Positions 12,235 to 24,814 of a DNA stretch of 64,000 bases are shown in pieces. The notes below the pieces were generated by a model, which ran no database searches, had not been told where the DNA came from, and worked only from the letters and a program-made list of their open reading frames with translations. Each line of letters begins with the position of its first letter. Position 1 is the stretch's first letter. The stretch lies in assembly GCF_003590095.1 (NCBI RefSeq), contig NC_039488.1, positions 10,478,001 to 10,542,000 on the forward strand. The letters run 5' to 3'. Position numbers and translations under genes: made by a program. The DNA is from Trichoplusia ni (Eukaryota > Arthropoda > Insecta > Lepidoptera > Noctuidae).

Positions 12235-12507
12235 ATTGGACAAGTTGATCGATCACTAATTAAGTTGCACTTAATACAGTCGGTCAGTAGATAAGTGACC
12301 ATCTATGTCATAACGCGTTCGTCCGTGTTTCGGAAGGGACGTTAAATTGTCCCGATTGTCATTTACGTATCTTTGACTGTCTTTATTGGTTAAGCTGCTG
12401 ACAACCATTTTGTCTAAGGGGTATCATGTTGATGAGATGAGTTAGGCGGAATTAGTTTACTGGAAGACGATGCTAGCATAGTTGGCAAAGGGCAAGGATT
12501 ATGATGA
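12235..12507 (+). mobile_element. Diverged 5S-headed SINE, plus strand (copy 2)
   Basis: It matches copy 1 in order, with substitutions and small gaps: GATCACTAATTAAG and CGGTCAGTAGATAAGTGACC (5S-like head), then TCCGTGTTTCGGAAGGGACG and TTAAATTGT, TATCTTTGACTGTC, AGGGGTATCATGTTG, ATAGTTGGCAAAGGGCAAGG, and a degenerate ATGATGA end. No target-site duplication is visible, which fits an older insertion. The 5' edge is uncertain by 20-30 bases. Confidence 0.6.
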
Positions 12508-14323
12508 CCCAGCCTGTAAAAAATAAAAGTATAACATCAGTCAAAACAAACATTCCAATCACAAAAATAGCATAAACTAGTTCTTTTACGCAGTTTCCAA
12601 AACGAATCTATTCGTTAATTGTTTACGGTGCCCTGAACAATCAAAAGTTGCTTTTCATTTAACTTATCGGACTAACAATGCGGGTATCGGAAAACGCGAG
12701 AAGGGTGAAATTGGTTTATACTCCGTTCTTGTTGCTTTAAATCTCTGAAAGAATCGGATTTTGTTCAGGGAATGAATATGTATGTGTGCGTTTGAAAGTT
12801 CGCGGCACTTTTTGTTCCCGTTATTTATTTGCTGTATCTTGATTATTTATTGTGGTGTATTGTAATGGACGGTCTGTTGATCGAGGTTTTTGTTAGTTTT
12901 AGATTCTAGGGTCGTGTGTTAGGTCCCGAATATGTTTGCGAACATTGTTGTTGTGTAAATATGTATGGGTTTCCTCTTTACTTCGTTTTTGACGCGTAGT
13001 TTGTTTTTTGGAGTTTAGACTACTATTTTATACATTCACAAAGAAATATCCAGTAATGACGTATCAAGAAATATATTATGTGATGGCAAAATATTGCAAG
13101 ATGCAAGCGTTCACTCTGGTAACTATTAGATACTTCCTTAAATTTCAAATTTTGTTATACTAATCCTTAACGACATTTTATATAAACACAAAAGTAATTT
13201 AACTTCCTGCCTCAGCTCTGAATACAACAAAATTGAAAATCTGTACAAAATCCACCTAAAAGGCTAAACGTCACGTTCCTTTAAAGAGATTTAAAGATAA
13301 TTACTAAAGAAGGTCAATGTTTTTTTTTAACTCCTCGAATCAATAGACTTATTTATAAAATCTTTTAATTTTACTAGGTAAGAAGTGTACGCTTTCTCAA
13401 CGCTTTTTGTTCTGATTTAAGTGGTCGTGGCTGATTTAAGTGTGTATCATACAAGTTACAATACATTTCTAAGTATGATATGCTACTTTTGTTATCAGAC
13501 TTGTGTGATTTGATTCTCCAATCAATCAATATCAAAAAAAAAATCATTTATTCAAATTAGACCACTAAGTAGCACTTTTTGAAGGTCGGGTTACATTGGA
13601 CAGCACCCAGTTTCGCCCACCCATCAATATATCCGAGTCAGGATTTCCTCATGTAAAAAGACAGAAAAACTATTTTGATTATTTTATCCGGACAAGCCTA
13701 GCCCAGCCTAGCCTTCTTATGAAGGCAGATTTTGTGAAAATGTTTAGATTTTGAAGTATTATGTCAAATACAATTTTGATCCAATCATTATACTTACAAA
13801 CAGAAATCGCTCTCAGATGGAAGAAGATGAAGTCTTAAACACAATACGTTAGAAGTGAACGATAAAGGAACATCTTAAATCAAAGATTATTTTAGTTCAT
13901 AAAACTGATGTAATTAATTTTGGGGAAGTAATTCTACCCATCCGGGCAATCGCAATTTCCTGGACCATTGTGCCTCAGACAAATTCAAACGACGACGTCA
14001 TTATAAACTTAGATCTTAACGGAAATTGCTAGTAATAATCATAATATTAATTTTAAAATAATAGAAGAAAATGTTTTGCAAAGACTCGAAAGCCTCAAAA
14101 TTATTTTACACTAAGCCGTAAACGTTAACGATAGCTCGGAACGGTGAAATAAAGTTTAAGGTTAATAACACTTCAATAAAATGTTGCACAAAATTAAGTC
14201 AAAGGGTCATAGAGCAACCGCCTAATATAAACATAATTCGAGCATCAAAGCAACCCTAAACTGCCGATATGGCCCATCCGACGCCAGCGGACTGTCAAAG
14301 CCCTAGCAGGTGAATTGAATCAG

Positions 14324-14381
14324 GGTCTCTTTGGACCAAAGGGACCGACCACTTAAACTTTGTACCCAGAATAATGGGTAC
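14324..14381. repeat. Two adjacent short dyad symmetries
   Basis: The first (14324-14346) reads GGTCTCTTTGG A CCAAAGGGACC, 11-bp arms with one mismatch. The second (14362-14381) reads GTACCCA, six bases, TGGGTAC, with perfect 7-bp arms. They sit in a locally GC-richer block (about 14250-14480). The function is unknown. They could be protein-binding dyads or the remains of an element. Confidence 0.45.
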
Positions 14382-15098
14382 GAAACCGCACGTTATGAAC
14401 TTCCACTTGCCATTGCAATATGGCTGCGGACAATTCCATTTACGAATTTCAATGTGGAATTTTAGTCGATAGCTGATATAGTCAAATTTGCGCTAGCTTT
14501 TGTTTTTGTAGGCCAATTGTAAAATAGTTTTAAAATTATGATTCTATCGTGCGATCTGTGAATTTGATATTTTAAAGCTCAATTTAGATTGTAAATATTA
14601 TATTTTGTGTGGGCGCTAAATTGAAATAAAAATATACATAGTGGTTATTGATATAACATGTTGTATTTTTTTCTGTAATAATTTTATGCTAATGTGTACA
14701 CCAAAATGGAGACCTAATTTGTTTTCACTGTCTGTGTGTTGTGAAACGTAATAGCTAAAGGAAAAAATTGTATAGGCCCGACAGGGTCACAAATCTGACT
14801 TAAACTTGACGTCATTACATTTTTTAATTGAAACTTGGTATCCTGATAGTGCGTAACTACCATATTATTATGTATGCTTTGCCAATAACTACTCACACAT
14901 TTTCCTGTTTCTGAATATCGGTTATATCTAAACCAACATCATGCTATCAAACTCTCAATCCGCAGTGTTTACCAAAATGGAATCGCTCCAACTAATGATG
15001 CGTTCAGCTCAATGAAGGGTAAACTGAAACAATAATTAAACTTTCAATTCGGCCAACAGTACAACCCTTACCACGATCACTTAAATCAGAACAAAAAG

Positions 15099-15152
15099 CG
15101 TGGTGGGAGCGCGAGATCGCTACGTATACTGTAGAGCGCTATCTCTCTTTGA
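15099..15152. repeat. Recurrent CTCTAC/CTCTCT motif, occurrence 1
   Basis: GGTGGGAGCGCGAGATCGC, then CTGTAGAGCGCTATCTCTCT. The left part (GGGAGCGCGAGA) is roughly complementary to the right part of other occurrences. See the finding on this motif. Confidence 0.35.
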
Positions 15153-15798
15153 CTATAGCGATGATTTGGTGTAAGATCTTATAGTACAGGTAGAGAACAA
15201 ACATACGGTCTGCAACTCATACGTAACTATTCGATATCGCTTAACGTTCAATGCTCGGGATTAAATAGATATCAGCGATACGATGGTGTATATCTCGTCT
15301 AGAGCTCGGTTTGATGCGGATATCGTTGAAATTGAAATGTACTGTTTTTGGAAGGTTGATTGTGTTTTGTTATTAGTTTTTATTTGAAATCTAAATGCTT
15401 TACTCATTTTCCCATACTCATTATGAAATTTCATAAATTCATTAAATATGATTTGAAAGTATTTTGTAAATAATTTAGTTTTGAAAGAAATTAAATTATT
15501 TACAAACATTTTTTAGTAACTTTTCTTTGGTGATGCTTTTTGTCGGCGAAAAAATAAAATACCACTTTAATATGAAGTAGTCAAAATCTTTTCACTACAT
15601 GGATCCTCTAACTAAAAATTGGTATACCATATAAAAGCTTACATCATTCAACATTCACAATAACCCATTTTTTTATGAGAACGACACAATTATGTTCTTC
15701 CTTGAAAATCGCAAATACCATTGAATGACGTCGCCAACCTCTTCAATTACAAAACATTACATCTAGCTACTGACCAATGGAACTGAGAGTCTATCATT

Positions 15799-15850
15799 GA
15801 GAGGCGAGACAGTGCACGACATGGTGTAGAGCGGCATCTCTTTTCCACAT
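15799..15850. repeat. Recurrent CTCTAC/CTCTCT motif, occurrence 2
   Basis: GAGAGGCGAGACAGTGCACG, then GGTGTAGAGCGGCATCTC and TTTTCCAC. It lies about 700 bp from occurrence 1 in the same orientation. Confidence 0.35.
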
Positions 15851-17364
15851 CTGATATACCTAGTATTACTCATAGACGTGTGGTAGGCCCTAGGATGGAA
15901 CGTATGTTAATAATAGATCGCAAAGGTATGTCATGGTTGGGAGACTAAGTTAAGCGCTACATTCTTTGTAATTTTGCACAAGAATGGACAAGTACTGCGA
16001 ATCATGAAAATTGCTTGTATTGACGATAATTTTATGATTAGGTTCATGCAATTGTCTCTTGAAGCGTGTAGCAGAAGCGCAAGCAGACATAAACTAAACT
16101 ATTATATGATTTCAATTTATATTATTTTTTATTTCATTTGCTGAAATAAGAATGTCTTCTGGATAAAATGTGTTATAAAAATTATTGTTTTCCTTAAACC
16201 GCTAACGCTATTTAAAAATGTTTTTTTTTTTGGGTTATGCTGAACCATTCATATTATTATAAATTGTTGGTTGATACAAATCTTCTTCTTAATACACTCT
16301 TTATAGAGGGCTTGTAGACATGAGTGATCTTGACTGTCGGAGACTGCCCAGTTTTGGATGAATGCTTAAACCAAACAAAACACATACAGCGACCAAAAAA
16401 ATAACTTAACATCGCATGTCAACTAAGACCAGTACAAACATAAAACTCTCTTAAAATAAAAGTCACCACACGCAAAGCTGATCTCAATGTCAACCGCACT
16501 TGGCTCTATATTAATATTTCCTCTCGAGTGCGTCATGCATCAGGTCTTAGAAGCACTTCCAGTAATGGGAACTACCATTATAAATTTCCTACACTAAGAG
16601 CTTGTCAGTGTGAAAGGACATTGATATTTTTCCTTGAAATCAGTTGAGTATCAGGTTACGTAATAGCTGGTTTGACATACGTGGGGTGTTGTTCAGCAGT
16701 CTGTGGGTTTTTCTTGTAAAAACTGTTGTTATTTTTAGATGAAATGTTTTCGAAAAGTAGATGCACCTTATTGAGATAAATAAGGATTTTGTTTTGAGAG
16801 CGGAAAAAAAATGATTGTCCAAAGCTGAAACTTACAGGAAAAAACTATGTTGATAAAAATATCAACCAAATACCTATCTGTATTTCGACTCTATACGAAA
16901 AAATCACATCTCGCTGAAAACGTTATAAAATAAACTTAAGTCTATAAAATTTAAAATTGCACAATCAAAAACAACTTTAAAATAAAACCAATAAATAAAC
17001 AACATCCATACATTTATCATCCAAAAATACAATAGAACGAATAGAACACCGAACTAGTAATTTCAGTTAGGAAAGAGCTTTTCAATACTATAAAATAAAT
17101 CAGAGATTATTGAGGACATCTACAGTCGTTCTTCACACTCGATATAACATCAGCCAGCGAACTTCGGCCATTTGATAGCAGCTAACTTAGCGAAATATGT
17201 TTTTCTCACAGGAAAACATGTATTATTAACTTTCGAGCTGGATATAGGACTCTGTCTCGCGACGGTTTTTATAGCGACGGAGGTTTTGGATTACGTGAGT
17301 AGGTTTTGTATGTTTTTTGTTATTGGACTGATGGAATTATGGAAGAACAGACAGTTTTGCTAAT

Positions 17365-17550
17365 AATTTTGCTGATAATTGACTGTTGAAGCAGTGGTTG
17401 AAAACCCACGGAAAGTCACGTGTCATGGTTTCGATCCTCGCGTAGGACAAGCGTTTGTGATGCTTGAATGCTTGTTCAGAGTCTTGGTTTATTTGTGCAT
17501 GTGACTTGAATACAAGGATTAAATACATCCTTACAGCGTGAACCGTTGAT
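17365..17550 (+). mobile_element. Diverged tRNA-headed SINE
   Basis: The A-box-like part is TTGAAGCAGTGGTTGAAAA and the B-box-like part is GGTTTCGATCCTCG, which has one extra T against the GGTTCGATCC core. The body carries TAGGACAAGCGTTTGTGATG, ATGCTTGTTCAGAGTCTTGG and TGACTTGAATAC, ending ATTAAATACATCCTT. This order matches a SINE type I know from Lepidoptera and is shared in part with the minus-strand copy at 24815-24975. No target-site duplication was identified. Confidence 0.6.
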
Positions 17551-19344
17551 GTAACAATGTCATGATAGAGTTGAAACGAAGCACATTACGTAAATTTTAA
17601 ATATTTGATCTTTAGGATAATCACATAAAACAGATATTTCAGGCGAATGACATTTCTCAGTCTTTACGCTATCAAATGTAAAAATATCACATATAACTAT
17701 ACTGATAACTAGTTTTGTGGGACACTGTGTTACCTAATTGAAATTAACGTCAAGCATTTTATAACGAACACATAATAAAAAAATTGTCTCTTTCAAGTAC
17801 CATAATTTACTCGATTCATTAAACTTTGTTTTCTCACAGATACCGCATTGTTTCGAACCTCTCACATTGTTTATTTTCATATTATACCTTTCTACCCTTG
17901 TATTAAAGGGTACTCATATACTTTTAATCCTTTAGCGGCTTTTCCCATTAAGCTTCATGTACAGATAGAAAATTCATCAGCGAAATAGAGTCTACAAACA
18001 CCTCACCAAAAAAATGTAGAGTTGTTTTTCTAACTAGGAAGATATGAATATACTTGACTTCGAATTTAAATTTAAAACGCTAAGCTGTAACACAAATCAA
18101 GGTACTGAATACCTGACATCAGCTGAGCATAGATGAAATAAGAAGAAGATAAAAGGAAAGGTTTTTTGGCAGGTTTATTGGCCCATTCTGAGCAGTAACC
18201 GATGTATGTCGAAGACACTGGCTCCTGTAACACAGGCTTTAAGCCTTGCACAGGCGTCAGGGTTACATTTATGCTGAACTGTATTTTTATGTCAAAAAAA
18301 ACTTTTTAATTTTAAATAGTAGCATAGCATAATTCAGTTCTTCGACTTCTGTTGCTGACGGTACCTATGAAATCGAAGAAAGGGTATTTCGGTGTAGCTG
18401 TGATTAATACTTTATGTGGCACTTTAGCTGAATGTGTTAATTTTCTGATTTCTAAATTTAATCTGAATGGGTTTGGGATTATGCGAATTTGGAATTTTCT
18501 CTATTAGATGAAATTTTACATGTTAGAAACTTTTTTGTAGCTCAGCCTAATTGAATTACCATAAAATGTTTCTTAATTTGCATTTCATTAGTATTACAGC
18601 GTATAATTATTGTAATAACATGTTCTAAAAACTCAGAAAAACGATGTAAAAGCGAGATACCTTAGAGTCTCTCTTCAAAAACTGCAATACTTTTTTTCAA
18701 AAATCAAAACAGTGATCTAAATTAAACACAAAATATAAGGCTACTCAGCAGCTCTTTTTAAGGATCAAAATATAATGGTCATCACCAAGATCCACTCATT
18801 TCCCAAGCGCTCTTATTGCAAGAGAAGAATCAGTAAAACCCAGTGAAAATCTAACTTTAAGCATAAGCTGTACATGGAATTTCAGTAATGCTGATGTGCT
18901 GATTAAAATTAATTAAAACAATTCAAATAGTCTTTTTGTGTAACCAAGTCTTAATAAATAACATTGCACTCAATATATTTTGTAGAAGATTAATAGATTA
19001 TACTCATAGAGTATGCTTAGTGGTTACTTTATTCGTTTTTCCTTAACAAAAGCTCGCGAGCAAGAAACTAATAAATTACGGATTTCCATCCAATAAGTGG
19101 ACACAACAGAAAGCAGAGATTACATAAAATCTTTTTCCATTAGCAAATAATCCTTATAAGATGATAGTACTTCACGACTTTTATAAAGCTTTTAATTTTT
19201 CTATCTTTATCCAATCGATGTGCTAAAGTTTGTTCAGATATCGTAAAATGAGTATGATTTTCCTGAACTTCAGATTTTTTACCATTGTGTACACCTAAAT
19301 GATACATAAGTACTGTTCTTCAATCTAAACAAATTCTTCAACTG
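17551..19344. other. AT-rich non-coding stretch
   Basis: No gene is seen. About 18170-18265 (ACTGGCTCCTGTAACACAGG, CTTGCACAGGCGTCAGGG) is GC-richer and looks like a repeat fragment, but I cannot name it. Confidence 0.45.
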
Positions 19345-19560
19345 GAAAGCTGTGTTACGCCTTGAACTGGTTCAAACACCATTGACAAGACTCTTACATG
19401 TGTGTGAGATTGTGAGACTCTTACATCCAACGGTTGTCTGTAAAAGATTGCTCTTAGATCTTAGAGACCACCCATTGTTACCTGGTAACATATATTTTTG
19501 TCAAATCCTGTAATTACGTAGTATGCAATAAAGGATATTCTATTCTACTTTATTTTATAT
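19345..19560 (+). repeat. 3' end of a retroposon with ATTCTA tail
   Basis: The right part (TTAGAGACCACCCATTGTTAC, TATGCAATAAAGGATATTC, then TATTCTACTTTATTTTAT) resembles the 3' end of a common lepidopteran LINE/SINE family that ends in AATAAAGTATATTCTATTCTA repeats. An ATTCTA-rich tail fits retroposition. There is a short internal duplication, GACTCTTACAT, at about 19389 and 19415. The left boundary is a guess. Confidence 0.4.
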
Positions 19561-22299
19561 AAATCTCATTATATTCCTTTCCGTGATATTCCTAAGACCA
19601 AAGTACAAACCTACATCATTCATCCCTAGTACATAAGGAGAGACGATTTATGTGCATCTTGATTGAAACTATCTTCATTACTTGGCCTGTTTTCTCCATA
19701 TCTGAATGCCTTTATCGACGTGAGCACTTATTCCCAGCGCCAAGGGTGAGGGGGAGGCTTGCTAGAATGATAATAGCCTGATTAAGAAAGGTCACGTCTC
19801 TTTGCCCTGTTTTGTTCTCTCCAAGCGAGAAACATAAAAACAAACACTCGGATTTTTTGTGAATTATTCGAGTGTTTCAGTGTTCAAACAATTTAATGTG
19901 AGGACTGTTTTGTTTGTGCTTTTTTTGTTAATATTTCAAGGTGAATGGCCCGTTTGAAGGTGTTGCTTATGTTAGTTAGTGTTGGGTAGACAATTTTTTT
20001 TGTGTCTATAAAGCAAATGCAATCCTACAATCAATAATTTTGACAGCACGGATAGCCTAGTGATAAAGGTCATATCGACAAACTTTTTAAATTATGTGCT
20101 ATCGTTACTGAAAGCAACTCCAATAAAATGAGTTGTATGCATCGTTTAGTTAGTCACCAATTTTATTTAAGTAAGCTGAAACCGATAGACTTAAAGCTAA
20201 CTGCAACCTAGGTAGGGTAAGGCACCAGTACAACACCATAACACATTAGTAGCCATAATTCATAGTATCAAATCACTAATACCGACATTGGAAAAAACGT
20301 TTCTCAAAGCCTATCTGACAACTCAGCCTAACCAGTAAATTACCTTCAGACTGAACATTTTCTTCTGAAAACCTCATCGAATATCCATCAATTTTAATAT
20401 CATGTGTCGGAAACTGGTAAAACAATCGTTCATATACTTCTAGAAGGCTCCTGAATAGTAAATTCTTATTTAAGTTGCCATTCCTTCGAAACTTTGAGTC
20501 GCTGAACAAAACTTAAGGCTGTTGGGAAAAGGAGGATAATATTTGTTTATTTTGGTCGCAACCTTCTTGGACAGAACATTTCATTATAGCTATGTATATA
20601 GAGAGTTAAATGAATAAGGTAAATATCCTGTTTGGCCTTATGAATCTTGGCATTATTTTCTGGACTTTCTTTTAAAAGTAATTTAGTACAGGGGGCTTTT
20701 GTGTGAACTATAATAAAACAGTTTGTAATTTGTTTCCTTTGCATGATCTTTAACAAAATTGAAAATAGTAAAAAAGGATTCACAAATAGAACCACGTTAC
20801 CAAAAATAAGTCCTATTTTTTATAAACTTAACGCGCGGCAATTTTCGAAACAAAACGTGGAAATACGATTCCTCAGTCACGCGTCACTATGAAAACAAAA
20901 ACACAACACGCAAAAACTTCCTGAAATATTAAACAACAATTTGCCAAAATGCATTAATTTATAAACAGTTAATGGTATGTCAAACTGACGTTAGATAAAC
21001 ATAGGTAACGTCAGCTGTCAATGTCAGCGTGACGTGTTGGCGTAACGGTATTTGATTCGGTATCAAATGCCAATCATAGGCCTCCTTACCTGAAATTGTG
21101 TTACGGTTGCTTGTTCAGCAAATTCGGGTCGAATTTATCCTGTACCTACCTATTTTTATATGAAGTAGCGGCAACTTAAAATGGTTTTACGTGTTTTTCT
21201 AGAGAATTGTACTGTTGAACCTACATGTGTGAAAACTTTTTGGACACTTAGGCTTGATTTATAATTCTAATATGAATGTATTCTAAACTAAATTCTAGAT
21301 GAGTTTGATTTAAAATACAACCTTTTGAACATCTTGATTTACTTTTGTTTTTTTTTCGTACAATAGATTAATAAGCGTTCTATTTTTAAAAGTGTTGTAT
21401 TTTTTCTAGTCCACATTTTCTTTTAATGCCAGCTAGGATTACAGCTTCATAAACCTTTTTGTTTTATTTTTATGTCGGACCTACTTTTGTTTAGTTTTTC
21501 TCCAAGGAGTCGGCAACGAGGATTTGTCACGACAAAAGTTCCGAGAATTCATGTTTATTCTGTTTACTTATTATGTAACAAAGTTAATGGATTTACTTCA
21601 AAACTGACAAGATCTTTGGACAAAACAAAATGTTTTATAGGATATTTTTTTGTTGAAGAATTTTGATACGTTGTGTAAATTGTTTAATATTCTGTTATCT
21701 GCATAAACACATTTTGTGTCACTGAGCTTACGAAGTATATAAATTGTTTAACTGAAGATTGTTTCTATAAGCATTACTTAAATTTATTTTTTTCTGTAAA
21801 GTTTCTACTCAGAAACCTGTCAATTGATATAAGTACGAAATTTCGTAATACTCAACCTTCCCCGGCAACTGTCAACAAATAAGGTAAAGCAACCAAAACA
21901 GAAAGAATAAAATTCCCTTTGACTTCGTTAAAGCAAGTAAATAATAATTAATTTGCAAGTTAATTAAATCATTTCGTCTCAATTAACATAGTAATTAATT
22001 ATTGGTAGGTAAATAAAACCGCAAGCCTCCGCTTTCGCAGAATAAATACAATTTATTTTTTGTGCTTACTATCTACGAGTAGCATTTGTTATTGATAACT
22101 TTATTGAGCGGCCATTCTGTATTTGTAGTTATAATCATTACTAATCCGTCAGTATATTTAAGGTGTAGGAATCTATCTGTGTAATATGTTTTATATCAGG
22201 TCTGGCCCATAATAGTGAAGTACTTGTACCATTTGTCCAAAAGTACCTATTCCGAACTGTAAAATACGCTACTAAAAATTACAATAAAAATCCCAACTC
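19561..22299. other. AT-rich non-coding stretch
   Basis: No gene is seen. The frames at 20276-20509, 20547-20795 and 21472-21666 are unremarkable. A box-A-like string, GGATAGCCTAGTGATAAAGG at about 20051-20070, may be the head of a decayed SINE; no B box follows it. Confidence 0.45.
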
Positions 22300-22720
22300 C
22301 ATCAAAACGAACCTTATTCTCAACGAACGAACGAACTCTCACGAACTAGAAGATTCGCAAACAAAGTACAAATCACATCAGAAATCATTGACCATAACAA
22401 TGATCCCGAAATCGGACGGAGAACCTTACCAGTACCACTGAAAGCAATACGGTTACAACTGTGTAAAGGAGATGCCGCTACGACGTGTAATGCGCCGTCC
22501 CTTTTCCACAACGGCAATGATCCTGATTGGAGTTCCATGGTAGACCCGCAGTGATCCCAAAATAGGACCAAATCTTCGACCTTTATAGTAATGGGGGGCG
22601 AATCGTGTGAATTAATTAATTCGTATGGTAAGACCCACTAATGGAGTTTTGTTGTGATTCCGAAGGCTGTTTCCGAACGGCCGGCGACCGTAATGGTTCT
22701 ATGTAATTAGAAATGGGAAG
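22300..22720. other. GC-richer single-copy block, nature unknown
   Basis: This block is visibly richer in G and C than the flanks and lacks the repeat signatures seen elsewhere. An 83-codon minus-strand frame (22320-22571) is open through it, but the translation shows no domain I know. It contains CGAACGAACGAAC at its left end and GAACGGCCGGCGACCG near 22675. It may be a conserved regulatory element, an unrecognised exon or an old repeat. The sequence alone does not decide. Confidence 0.3.
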
Positions 22721-23217
22721 AAATGTCAGGTTGATTGGATTATATATGCTTTTGTTCCTGTAAGGGTCGGCATCAGGTACGGAGATTTGAGATGGAGTGT
22801 TGTTTATTGATTTAAGATGGGTGTTGATGGAAAATAGTCAAATTGGATGGGTATGTTGAAAGTATCACAAAAATATTTTGCATTTCGTCCTCTTTGTCTC
22901 TCCTGAAGTTTGCGTTCCCGACATCGTTCACAATGATCTTTAACTATAGAATGCAATGATATATTAAGTATTAACATTTTTTTGCATTCTGAGTACAAAT
23001 TATCATACCAACCTGCGTACAAATAAACTTTTGCAGCATGCAGTTCTTGTATGCAAAATACTATTTAAAAAAATAAACTCGAAAGTTTTATGTTTTTCCT
23101 CTTTCACGAAAAACCACTGAACGGATTTAGACGAAACTTGTTACACAGATAGTTTATAACCAGAATTAATAGGTATATATTATAATATAATAGCTTTTAT
23201 CTCGACTATATGTTCCC
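22721..23217. other. Non-coding stretch with a probable repeat fragment
   Basis: No gene is seen. About 23090-23165 (TCACGAAAAACCACTGAACGG, then TTTAGACGAAACTTGTTACAC) resembles a phrase found in many lepidopteran repeats. Confidence 0.4.
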
Positions 23218-23271
23218 ATAGGATCACTTTCGGTTTGTAGCCTGCCTGCTACAAATCTAAAGTGATCCTAT
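23218..23271. repeat. 24-bp-arm hairpin, 6-base loop
   Basis: Left arm 23218-23241 begins ATAGGATCACTTT and ends TTTGTAGC. Right arm 23248-23271 is its reverse complement except for two mismatches in the middle of the arm. The loop is CTGCCT. The size (54 nt) and near-perfect pairing would let a transcript fold into a stable hairpin. It may be the tip of a foldback or MITE-type repeat, since the neighbouring sequence to its left looks repeat-derived. It does not match any insect microRNA that I remember. Confidence 0.7.
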
Positions 23272-24169
23272 CTGTGGTCTATATTGGATTAAAAACAACA
23301 AAACCGCTATACCCTTAACCAGCATTCAACAATCACTCACGTACTCTACTTTCGTAGAACAATGGCGTCCTCTGACGTCATAACTCATGGCTAATGATGG
23401 AACACGTCACCGCTATGACAGATAGCATCATCGATACTGCCTTGAGCATTAGAGACCTTCAATTTCTCCTTTAAGTAGAACTGTTGTAACTGTGGGAAAG
23501 AGACCATGCTCTACGAAGTGCAATGCTCTATGCTCTATCTCGCTTCCACGATTGCAATATTCATACTTCAAAAGGTGTTAGCGAGTTTTGATCGTTTTGT
23601 TTGAAGACTTGATTGAAGATTGTCTAACGTGCTAGGTAGAAAGGTTTTACAGGATTATGGTAACTATGAATATTGCATTAGGACTCAGTATTCTGTGAAG
23701 TGATGTTTTGGTCAACGAACTTCTATTGAGTAGTGTTAACTTTATAGTGTCATGTTCAAATGTTAATAAGCTTTAAGAAGAATTTAATAACATTTGATGT
23801 TGAACTCGAAAAAGAAACTACAAGGTAATTTGTATGTCAACAGATTTGTGTAACTTTGTTATTAAACTCAACCATTATCAAACCATAAGTATAAAGTTCG
23901 AAAATGATTCATAATTAGATGATTGAACAGTATACTTACGGATTGGCCTCCTAGTTTCGAACACAACCTAATTTTATTAGGAAACATGTAGCTTAAAATA
24001 CACGAATGTGTTTTTTTATAAATTATTGACGAATTAAATAGACCGTTAATACATTAACATCAGATTTAAATAACATTAAAAACCTCCATATTTAATTGTT
24101 TGCAAATTTGATGAGTACTGTCGAGGCACGTCAAATGTGATAACAAATTATTGCATTGATCATCAACCA
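23272..24169. other. AT-rich non-coding stretch
   Basis: No gene is seen. It includes one occurrence of the recurrent CTCTAC/CTCTCT motif (next entry). Confidence 0.45.
23482..23550. repeat. Recurrent CTCTAC/CTCTCT motif, occurrence 3
   Basis: GTTGTAACTGTGGGAAAGAG, CATGCTCTACGAAGTGCAATG, then CTCTATCTCGCTTCCACG. It is quasi-palindromic: GTGGGAAAGAGA at the left against TCTCGCTTCCAC at the right. Confidence 0.4.
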
Positions 24170-24245
24170 GCTCGCAGAGGGCAGGCGATTTTAGATTCCA
24201 ATATTTGGAATCCAGGTTTCCCCACGATTTTCTTCAATTGTGTCT
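24170..24245 (+). repeat. Lepidopteran repeat fragment (GGTTTCCCCACGATTTTCTTC)
   Basis: GAGGGCAGGCGATTTTAGA, then the short dyad GATTCCAA TAT TTGGAATC (24194-24212), then CAGGTTTCCCCACGATTTTC. The last phrase closely resembles a very common lepidopteran repeat string (GGTTTCCTCACGATGTTTTCC) that I associate with LINE or SINE 3' parts. The boundaries are approximate. Confidence 0.4.
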
Positions 24246-24814
24246 AAGACTGAAAAAGTTAAAAATCATATAACTTTGAGAGGATTACATAGCTATTCAT
24301 TTAAATAGTTTTTTTTTTATTATTTATTCAAATCTTTTTATTTATTTATATTAGTTTTTTTATTTATGTTGTTATCGAACCTGCACCTAGGGTATCCATA
24401 CAAAGAACCGCAAGGCTACCACGACTTTTCGTCAAGATAATATTAATTATAATTAATCATTAATAAGACACCGACTGTACATTTTGTTTGTCGTAGCATC
24501 CAATCGAAATTAATTATATTTAGCCCGGTATAATCTGTATTTGTTTACTTATTCATGAAGTAGGTCACGTTTATCATTCAAACATAATATTTGTATATTA
24601 ATATTAACGTGTGAAGAGTGATTGGGTTTATGCATTAATATAATTTAATTAACTATAGATGAGTTCAGTGTACAGACATAATGCGAGCTAAACACTTAAA
24701 AAAAGTATATTTTACAGTTCCTTTTTGAAATTAATTTAAATTTCAATTTAGATAATTGGCAATCAATCTTCAATGCATAACGCAGCGTAGAGCACCGTCT
24801 CTCAAACTTAAAAG
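24246..24814. other. AT-rich non-coding stretch
   Basis: Nothing supportable is seen. It includes long T-rich tracts at about 24309-24370. Confidence 0.45.

Larger units (their letters stand above)
12508..17364. other. Long AT-rich non-coding stretch
   Basis: No gene is seen; the frames at 14714-14896, 15261-15509, 16640-16822 and 17172-17363 have no recognisable motif. About 13538-13625 (AAATCATTTATTCAAATTAG, GCACTTTTTGAAGGTC) resembles a lepidopteran repeat fragment, at low confidence. About 14250-14480 is GC-richer and is described separately. Two occurrences of a recurrent quasi-palindromic motif lie at 15099 and 15799. Confidence 0.45.

Noticed and set aside
15121..15142. Possible iab-4-like microRNA (ACGTATACTG)
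   Set aside because: Ten matching bases followed by mismatches. The string lies inside the recurrent CTCTAC motif and has no miRNA-like stem.
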